From the NCBI GenBank assembly GCA_010909165.1, contig MU008159.1:62001-126000 (forward strand): a DNA stretch of 64,000 bases. Direction: 5' to 3'. Of this stretch, positions 55,847 to 64,000 are shown piece after piece. Origin of the DNA: Anthoceros angustus. Taxonomy: Eukaryota > Streptophyta > Anthocerotopsida > Anthocerotales > Anthocerotaceae. Numbering within the stretch: position 1 is the first letter of the stretch; each line of letters starts with the position of its first letter. Both the position numbers and the translations under genes were made by a program. Under the pieces are notes generated by a model, which saw only the letters and a list, made by a program, of their open reading frames with translations, was not told where the DNA came from and made no database searches.

Positions 55847-57320
55847 GTGAATGCGTGTCGAGACGCCAAGAGTGAACTGCCGGAGGATCGGACGTGGTCA
55901 CCTGCTCTCCGAGCCGTGAGAGGAGAGACGAAACCCAAACCCAGAGAGCACCGCCGATCGAGGAGGGAGAACGTGGTCGAATTGTCGGACCAAGACGAGT
56001 ACGGGTACGAGGGACGCCAACGGAAGAAGGTAGGATGCCCCACGCCTAACCCATCGATGGCGCAGCCCATGGCCCCTACCGACCAAACAAGCGATCCATA
56101 TTCGGAGGAAGAAGGAGCGGATGCGAGACCTTTGTGGAGGACTTCATGTCCAAAGCCAACTTCAACGGAGAGGGAGCCGACGCTCATCCAGCTTTTCCAA
56201 GGGGTTCTCCGAGGACACCTCAATGGTATCGGAGAAAGTACCGACCACCGGAGAATGCCCCACCCGCGCTTGAAGCTTTGAAAATGCCTTCTTAGAACGG
56301 TTTCGAGGGATCACCGTGAGGGGTATGTATTATCAAAGTTTCGAGGGAAGAAGGAGAAGCCGGGCTCAGACATCGAGCGGTTCTATGCCCGAGGATCGGC
56401 ATCCAACCCATACCACGATGCAAGCGACGGTGGTTCGCGGCCGGTCTAGCCAAACCCATGGCTGTGCACGCCCCGGCCGAGAAGGACGTGGGCAAGGCGT
56501 CGAGCGCCGAAAACTACGAGGAATCGCTACATCGAGGATAAAGAACCGCCAAGGAGGCAAGAAGAAGAAGAAGAAACGGGTTCGACTCGAGGAGGAAGAG
56601 TCTGAGGAGGAGGAAGACCAATGAGGTGTCTTCGAGGAGGAGCGTCCAAGAAGAGACGAGGTCTCTAGCGAGGAAGAGTATCCCGCAAGAAGAAGAGCAA
56701 GAAGGCCCCGCCAAAAAGAAGGTGGTAAGAAGGAGGTGGTGACACCAGACCGTCCGAGAAGCTCCACCGGACCCGACTCCTCAAGGAGGTAGCAGTCCGG
56801 AGGACCGGAAAAGTGATAAAGAGAGTAGAGGACCGCGATAAACTGTTAAGGACCGAGCGCGGAAAACACCGACTACGGCGAACGTGATTGTGCCGCCAAG
56901 AACCATTCGAAGTCCAACCGCCTCAAGGCCGGCATCAAGTGGACTACGAATACGAGGAGGAGGCCGAGGAGCAATGGGAAGAGGCCTATCGTGCATGTGA
57001 AGCCCCTCCGGGCCGCGATATCCCAAAACCATGTATCCGCCAACCGGAGGTCCGTCAATACAACGGGCCCCACCGATGCAAAGACCGCATGGGAGCCCTT
57101 CGTATCCTCCGACGGCCGTGGTCTGCTGGAACTGCGGAATCTCGCCATTACTCCAACGCGTGTCCGCACTCCAACGAGGTGGTAATGGGGACTTCGAGCT
57201 GTGGTGGCGATCGCAAGCCGGGCATATGACAGTGCAAGACGCTATGTCCCAACCTCAAGGACGGTACGATATGCCACACCAAGCGGAGAACCCGACCACC
57301 AACGCCACCTCCTAAGACTG
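55847..57320 (+). pseudogene. gag of the gypsy element, frameshifted
   Basis: Fragments in changing frames: 55847-56281 (REHRRSRRENVVELSDQDEY), a stretch with WFAAGLAKPMAVHAPAEKDV (about 56435-56495), Lys/Glu-rich linkers, and a zinc knuckle at about 57121-57166 reading VCWNCG, a frame slip, then RHYSNACP, that is CX2CX4HX4C. Gag forms the virus-like particle and the knuckle binds the element's RNA. Confidence 0.75.
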
Positions 57321-57889
57321 TACTGCACGGCAAGTCAAGATGCTCTGGCGGAGGAAGAGATTCCCAGGTACGCGAGATGGAAAAGAACAAGAAGGTACTG
57401 GGGTGTCGAAAGGAAGGAGTCGGAGTGGAAATCTTGAGGTGTCTACTCAGAAAGGAAGGAGCGACGAGAAAGGCGCCATTGAAGAAGAACAAGATCGAGG
57501 AAGCCACGACGCCGAGGAAGGCAATCAAACCAAATACCAGCAGAGGATCCGAATGAAGGAGGGCGGACGCAGCTCACGGAGGGATTACCCAAGGAAGTTC
57601 TCCCAGATGTGGAAGGAACGGTGCCTCCGCGACGACGTTAGCTTCCACCGGACGTAGTCCGGAGGTGACGAGATGTTGCAGGAGGAAATGCGCAAGCATC
57701 CGGAGAATACCGTAAGTGACCGGGAGAGGATGAGGACGCAGCAGGATCCTCGATTGGGGTAGAAGCCTCGCCTTTAATGTGGCGACTGATGATGAATCGC
57801 CAGACCTTGTGTCCTTTCGAACCCGAGGATAACCGGCAAGAGGTCCGTCCGTTAGGGGAAACCCAGCGGAGCACCAAAGCCGGGTGAAG

Positions 57890-58140
57890 GTGTGAAGTGA
57901 GTGGTGTCCCATACGACCTGTGCGTACAAGTGGAGATTGGATGTATCATCAAGGATGTACTGCTGGACACGGGTCCGAGTCAACCTCATCACCGACCAGA
58001 CGAAAATTGGGCTTCACATCCTTCAACCTCAACGAAGACTCGAATGGCGTATATGTCAAGAAGAGATCCGGGGAGTTAACCGAGTCTTGGCCACCATAGC
58101 GCGGCACCCTACAAACCGGATTTTGTTGTGATCAAACCGC
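57890..58140 (+). pseudogene. Aspartic protease of the gypsy element
   Basis: VQVEIGCIIKDVLLDTG at about 57925-57975 gives the catalytic LLDTG motif. One frame slip later the sequence reads VNLITDQTKIGLHIL, as in retropepsins of plant gypsy elements. The family cleaves the polyprotein. Confidence 0.75.
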
Positions 58141-58869
58141 CGGACCATTAGGGTATGAGGTGTTGGGCCCATGGCGGGGTTGGCCTGCACGCTACACTTT
58201 GGAAGGAAGGAGATTCACTGCCGGTGGACCGACCCAAAAGAAGGGAGGTTGCTATCACCGGAGCAAGGACACCTATTGTGGGGAAACCGTGAGCACTACA
58301 AGGGTATACCTCATGGAGGACTCCAATCTAACAAGATAGTTCCGAGGAGGCGACTTTCGCCAAGATCCGCCGGTCCGAGGAGGAGATGGACTACATGGAT
58401 GCCTTTGGCGGAAGTGGTTGATTGTTTTGAGTAAACGCCACAACGGGCCGGAGGAAGGAAGTGAAGAGGAGGTCGGACCAAAGACAAGGGGAGACAACAA
58501 GAGTCGGACCAAGGAAAAGCGACATCAAGGAGTAACACGATTCACCTCCGACGAGCTCTTCAGAGAATGGGGATGCGAGAGGACGATCCCGAGAGGAGGA
58601 CGAGGGGTTTGACGCATGAGGCAGACGGAACGGAGACGTGAACCCGGACGACGTGGAAGAAGTGGAGGTCCGCCAGCAAATTCTCAAGTTTAAGAAAGGC
58701 ATGCCTCCGGACCAAGGAAGGACTAAAGCCGGGGAGTTTTATGAGGTGTTCGCCTTCAAGGTCACGGACATGAAGGGCATTCAAGAAGTGGGAGAGCATA
58801 AGATCGATTTGAAGCCGGAGCCACCGAATCCGACAATACAAGCTCAACCCCAAGTATTCGATCAAGGTG

Positions 58870-59520
58870 AAGGAGGTCCTTGATAAGTACCGGAGGCAGA
58901 CATCATTTTCCCCATCGTCAATAAAGTGGGTCGCTACATTGTGGTTCCCAAGAAACAACCAGACAAATTCGGTATGCCAAGATTGAGGAAGCTCAACGCC
59001 GAACGAGAAGGACCACTTCCGATGCCATTCAGAGACGACATTTTGGACAAGGTGGTCGGACGGACTACTTACTCCTTCCGGATGGCTACCGGATATAACC
59101 AATTGCACCTAAGGGAGTTTGACCGGGACAAGACGACCTTCACTACGAGTGGGGTTGCTTTGCCTACAAGAGAAGTGCCTTTGGGATGACCGAGCGCTGT
59201 GGTCGCTCATGCGTATGGTGACCAACGCCTTCCGTGACTCGAGGGACTTCATGGAGATATTCCCGGATGATTTTGTGTGCATGGGGAGCAGGACAAACAC
59301 CTTGGGCACATCTAAGAAGGTGCTTGAGCGCCGGAGACTCAATTGAGCCTACACCGAGAAATGCTACTTTGGAATGACGAGGGAATCTTGTCGTGCCGGG
59401 GAATCGAGGTGGACCAGACAAGGTCCGGTCATCCGCCTCCACCACGACAACCTAAAGGAGCCGAGAGGTTTCGGAATGGTGGGATACTACCGGTTTATTA
59501 AGGACTTTGCAAGAGGGCTA
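58870..59520 (+). pseudogene. Reverse transcriptase of the gypsy element
   Basis: Conserved RT blocks: IVVPKKQPDKFGMP, LPMPFRDDILDKVVGRTTYS, a shortened ATGYNQLHLREFDRDKTTFT, and FPDDFVCMGS at about 59260-59290, where active gypsy elements have F/YLDDF, so the Leu before the catalytic Asp pair is Pro here. VGYYRFIKDFA follows at about 59485-59515. Frameshifts separate the blocks. The following 59.5-60.3 kb should be the RNase H and linker but is too broken to assign. Confidence 0.82.
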
Positions 59521-60329
59521 AGTTGATGTAATCATGGAAGGAGGAGGTTTGGACCGTCACGAGCGAGAGGAGGCCTTCGGATTTATAACACCTTGGTAAG
59601 CGACCTTCTAAGAGGACCGGATCGAGCAGAAATTTCATGTATGTAGATGTCCGCTTTGCTATGAGTAGTGCCGAGCCGTAAGGACGAAGCGGGATTATCC
59701 GTATACTACCGGACGAGCTCACCCACGCGAACGAAAATACACAACTAAAAGCACGGGTATGGTATATGTCAAGAAATTCGACACTACCTACTACCCAAAG
59801 GAGTTTGTGTTCTATGTAGACCACTTTGCGTCAAGCATCCGGTGAATAAGACGGACCGTCCGACGGACAGCAAGGTGGATATTGTTGCCGCAGGAGTTCA
59901 CGACGTCAAGTGGAAACAAGACAAGGAGGCAAGACCAAAATGCATTTCGTCACGATTGAAAACAGAGTGTGTTGAGAGATCGTGAAGATGCGCTTGGATG
60001 AGACATTGGTTGCCGCAGAAAGTACAACCGAGGAGCCCACCGACCGAACCCCAAGCTACGAACTGGCACTTAGCGGAGAAGGGAGGTCCGCCGCCGTCCG
60101 ACCCACGAAGAAATAGAGCGGTACTGGGAATGGAGCTCAAAATCGACTGTGATGAGGGAGGCATTCGTGCACTATGCTCGACCCTTCGTAATGTACAACG
60201 GTGTGTGTTCAAATTAGGGCCGGAGAGTAGAACGAAGGTACTTGCAACCGCAGAGACAGGAGCTAAAGGGAATGCACGAAGGATTGGGGTGGACACTAGT
60301 CACCACCAAAAGATTTGAAGCGGATACCG

Positions 60330-61214
60330 GTGGCCAACAATGTATGGGGACACCCACCGCTTAGGAAGAAGTGTGATGCTTGTCACCGGATCTAAAGCCA
60401 ACCCCGACGACCGCTAGTACCGATATTGGCACCGCACCTTCAAAAAGTGGGGTATTGACTTTGTTGGACCTATACACACGACAAGACACACACAAAGGAG
60501 ATACATCCCGTGGCAACGGACCATCGCACTGTGGGTAGAGGCGTGGCGACAAGAACGGACTAAATACCGTGGCCAAATTCTGACGAGAACATCATAACCC
60601 GACGGATGTCCGCCGCTTGGTAAGTGATAGGGGAACCCATTTCCTTAATGATGTGGTGGCCGCCATGAGTATTTCGCATCAATCATCGCAAGACGGCACC
60701 CTACAATCCTAAGGCCAATGGGTCGACAGAGAAGACAAATGGGCTCATCTGCAGGATCGAATAAACTCAACTACGCCCATGACTGGATACCAAGTCGCCA
60801 TCCGCACTGTATGCCCGACAGCAGAAGGTGACCACACAACGGACCCTTACTTGACCTACTGACACTCCCGTAATGCCGGAGTTTGAAGTGCCCACTTTTC
60901 GAGTAATGATGGAAGGAGATCGATAAGAGGAAAGCCACCGAGCGACTCTTGGGGTTTGACAGAGGATGGAAGAAGCTCACAAGATGCACAGGTGCAAAAC
61001 CAAAAGATTTGGCACGATCGCCGATCGCGAATCGAGTATGTAAAGGAAGGGACCGCCTCCTTTATGATAGTCGACATGCATTTGTGCAAACTTCACCGAG
61101 ATGGATGGGTCCGTACAAGTGGTGCAAGTATATGACAACGGGTCCGGCCCACCACGGCCTAGATGGAGAGTCGCTGCCCACTCAAACGGGTGGGTGAAGA
61201 AGTATCATGCTTAG
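60330..61214 (+). pseudogene. Integrase of the gypsy element
   Basis: Blocks: a zinc-binding remnant CDACHRI (about 60371), WGIDFVGPI (catalytic Asp, about 60450), VSDRGTHFLNDVV (second Asp), then TAPYNPKANGSTEKTNGLIC with the catalytic Glu, a VTTQRT-PVMPEFEVPTF segment, and a C-terminal GPYK...NGWVKKYHA-stop at 61212. Frame breaks lie between blocks. The enzyme would insert the cDNA copy into chromatin. Confidence 0.82.
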
Positions 61215-64000
61215 TGTTGGCGAGACGCCAACAGATGAGAAGGGAGTATGTGGGCTATGCACTCGGGAGTTAAGAAATAAGTAGGGTTTCGCTTTTTAGG
61301 ATTGAAGGATAAATAAGGCGAAAAGGAGGAATAAATTGGGGTAGCGCCGGACGAGGCTCGGAGTATACTCCGACTGAGTGAACAACGGACCCCTGCAACC
61401 ACTATGGCAAGCCCGACTACGCCGGAGTAACGGATAAGTCCAACCCACCTGTGTCAAAATAGGATAAGTACGCCAGTGAAAGTAACCTAGGAGCGAGGCG
61501 TGAGGATGACGAGGCGGCGCCACGGACGGCCCCGAGTGGAGGTCGGGCATGCAGAGGCCAGACTGCAACCTGCCGAGTTATAGCAGGGTATTCACGCCCG
61601 GCCGCGCGGGCGCGTAAGGCCGCAGTAAGCGAGGGTGAGCAGCCATGCACTCGCGCACGGACAACGAAGAGGCCTTCCGCCCAGTTACTTCCACAAGCGC
61701 AGGAGGGAGGTCCGCAGCCTCCGCATAATCCTCACAGCCTTGCGCCCGCTCCTCCGCCTTTTGGCGCTTTTAGAGCGACCGCCAAGGTTGGAGCACAACG
61801 CGCGGGAGGAACATCGTGCCCGGCGGACTCGCGGCCACTGACAAGAGGAGGAGAAAGCAATGGCACCCAAAAGCCGACGGAAGTCTGGGAGCCATGGACC
61901 GTGGAGCGCAACATTGTGACCCGCTATCCGGACCGGCCCCGGCCGGAGGAAGCATTGGGAGTGGCATCCGGACGTGTTCCAAATGGTCGGACCTTGACAA
62001 CGCTACCTAGTCCGGAGTTTGCCCGAAGATGCGGCGATCAACAAGGAGGTCCGATCCAAGAACCTCCGGAGGACGAGGCGATGGACCTTGAGGTCCCGAG
62101 GATGGCCTACAACCAAGGAGGAAGAAAGCGAGCCCCTTAAGGCGAAGGAAGATAGGGACCCGCGCCGCGAGGCTCGAACGCAGGGACAACCAACGGATGG
62201 TTGATATCCGATCCGCCGACAGTAAGGGCGGTAGCCCATCATTGTCCATTGAACTCGCCACCAAGGTGGATCACCTTGGTGATAACTGCTGGTATTCTCG
62301 CATGCGCCCCGGGAAGAGAGCGACGGGAAGGATTATCTTCGCCTGTCGCCAGAGGCACGCAAGCTAAGGAGCGAGAAGCCTCGCCATCGGTGACCCCATA
62401 CCGATTCATGTATGGGGACATTTCGAGCTCAAGGAGGGAGAGCTTGAGCGGCGCCAAGGGGCCGGAGGCCCCGCTGTAAGTAGAGCGTGCAAGGGCGCCT
62501 GAGGTGGGGGTCGCCCTTCAAGACCAAGGACTCGGAGGAGGACGATCGAGGATTCCATACGTCGTGAGCGAACCCCTCACCACCTGTGGAAGTTTGGGAG
62601 GCGATTCCCCTTCCTCCTTTTGGTGCCCTCCGAGCAAGGCACAGGAGGGAGCGATGCCGGAGGGCGCATGGCCCGCACCGGCTGACAACAGCAACAACCA
62701 CGACGGCCGAGCCCGACGAACTCAGGGAGCCAAGAGGCGGAAGACGGTGCCGCTTACCAACGCCTCAAGGTGCCGGATTCTTACCCCGCCACCTGAGTGG
62801 CAAGAGGTCAAGAGGCAAGGAGGCGTAAAGGACGTGGCCAAGGAGCAGGAGGTCACCGCGCACCCCGAGCCGGCCCTGCCCCCTGTGAAGGGGCAAAAGA
62901 GCTTGCTCCCGACCCTCACCTCCTCCCCTGGAGAAAGAGGGCACAAAGGAGTTAGAGGCCAAGAGGCCAAGAGGGTGAGACTGACCACCACTGTGACCCG
63001 AGGGTCCCGATTAGGTCCGAGAACCCACCGACTTACTCCGGATCGGTATGGAGGTCCTTGGCGGATCGAGAAATGCCGGCTCCACTACGGACTTTGTGGG
63101 GGCCTCAGTGGCCGTGGAAGAAACACGGCGAGTCAGCTACCGTCATGGACGGAATGCTTTGGGGTCTCGTAGTACGTGGAGAAGACCCGGAGTGGAGGCC
63201 ACCCGAGGAGGATGGATGGTGGAACCCAAGAGCAAGTGCGGAGGGCAAAGGAAAAGGCGGAGTCCTCGCCGGATCGAGGAAGGGAAACGCCGGTGGCGGA
63301 GCGAGGCCCCGCGGTTCAGCAGACTTTAAGGTTCTTCACAGGCGCAAGCAAGCCTGGAGGCCCAAGCTGGAGGACCTTGCAGCGAAGAGGGAAGCGCAGC
63401 AGAGGCGGAAGAGGCCCGGCACAAGCAGAGAGCTCGGACGGAGGCGGCCGGCCAGAGCCGCCAAGGGCGATAAAGGCGGCGAAGGAGCCAAGCCGCAAGA
63501 GCGACCGGATCACTACACGTGATCGAACCGTGGAGAGTCAGCAGTACCGAGGCTAACTCAAGGCCGCACAAAGGCTATGGAGGCAGGGCCAAGACGGGAG
63601 ATAGAGGATCTCCGAGTACCCAGGAGGTAGAAGGAGGCGGCAGATGGAGGATGCAAGGACACGCCGGAGCTACAACCCAAGATGCGCTTGAGCAAAGCAG
63701 TGATTCTCAACGAGAGAATCCACCTCGAGGAAATAGAGCCCCTCCGTCTCAAGACGGAGGAAAATCGCGACTATCCAAGGAGTTGGACGCTGCTGTGCTG
63801 CTGTATGAGCCGGAGGAAGTCCCGAGGACGAGGTATCCGACCGGAGAGGGAGTGAGCTAAAGGCCGTAATGAACGGAGGAGCGAGCATCGGAAGGTAAAA
63901 GAAGCCGCCGTCCAGAGAAAGGCGGCGGGAACGGGCCATGGCGGTAAGTCATGGAAGGAAACGACGGAGCCGGAGGCGGAGCAACAGCACTGCAGGAGGT
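61215..64000 (+). repeat. 3' LTR, partial (runs off window end)
   Basis: It begins TGTTGGCGAGACGCCAACA, a perfect 8-bp inverted repeat with a 3-nt spacer, and aligns with 51406 to about 54225 of the 5' LTR. The copies keep long identical blocks (e.g. GGGTTTCGCTTTTTAGGATT) but differ by many 1-5 nt indels. It includes the second copy of the LTR-borne ORF from ATG 61860. Confidence 0.85.

Larger units (their letters stand above)
51406..61214 (+). mobile_element. Ty3/gypsy LTR retrotransposon (5' LTR plus internal region)
   Basis: The element is on the plus strand: 5' LTR 51406-55786, primer binding site at 55790, gag, protease, RT, integrase, then the 3' LTR from 61215, which continues past the window end. 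The pol frame ends WVKKYHA-stop at 61212-61214, immediately before the 3' LTR, as in many gypsy elements. The order PR-RT-IN identifies Ty3/gypsy. All ORFs are broken by frameshifts, so this copy could move only in trans, if at all. Confidence 0.9.

Noticed and set aside
61215-64000. A second, separate element in tandem rather than a 3' LTR
   Set aside because: The copy starts exactly after the pol stop, and the matching 5' copy ends exactly before a primer binding site, which is the layout of an LTR pair. The reading stays provisional because the copy is cut by the window end.

Overview
This window comes from the nuclear genome of a land plant, most likely a seedless one (bryophyte, lycophyte or fern grade). 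The evidence is GT-AG spliced genes, two chloroplast thylakoid proteins (CAS and a lumenal pentapeptide protein), a plant-type SWR1 ATPase (PIE1), and a linker histone with a very basic, protamine-like tail of the kind expected in plants with swimming sperm. The species cannot be named from the sequence alone.

Region 1 (1-14.7 kb) is genic. Four small heavy-metal-associated (HMA) protein genes (A, B, C on the minus strand at 451-5353; D on the plus strand at 13824-14685) share one gene structure: a tiny first exon, a variable second exon, a third exon of exactly 76 nt holding the metal-binding loop, and a last exon. Between C and D lie about 3.6 kb without a recognisable gene, then an AT-rich block (9-12.9 kb). 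That block holds a minus-strand linker histone H1 gene and, just downstream of it, a three-exon minus-strand gene whose C-terminus is a Lys/Arg-rich, protamine-like tail.

Region 2 (14.7-32.6 kb) is the conserved core. It holds a thylakoid lumenal pentapeptide-repeat protein (minus, 17276-18521), a complete 12-exon PIE1 gene (minus, 18824-28490; predicted 2645 aa), and an intronless calcium-sensing receptor CAS gene (plus, 29215-30519). PIE1 and CAS diverge from a shared 724-bp intergenic region. The exon models for the four HMA genes, PIE1, the basic-tail gene and exons 3-7 of the pentapeptide gene were derived by hand, and the codon phases add up at every junction; only the first splice of the pentapeptide gene is unresolved.

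Region 3 (32.6-64 kb) is a nest of degraded transposable elements and repeats. It holds unidentified acidic minus-strand ORF fragments, a 740-bp tandem duplication, a satellite of short perfect palindromes (38.7-40.2 kb), a plus-strand CACTA (En/Spm, TNP2-type) transposase pseudogene, and a minus-strand Ty3/gypsy integrase fragment flanked by about 600-bp direct repeats. From 51.4 kb to the window end there is a plus-strand Ty3/gypsy element with unusually long LTRs (about 4.4 kb), a tRNA-Asp-like primer binding site at 55790, a gag-pol broken by frameshifts, and a 3' LTR running off the end. Repeat copies here differ from each other mainly by 1-5 nt indels rather than substitutions, while the genes in regions 1-2 keep their frames. 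This is either uncorrected long-read consensus error in repeats or a real indel-biased decay process.
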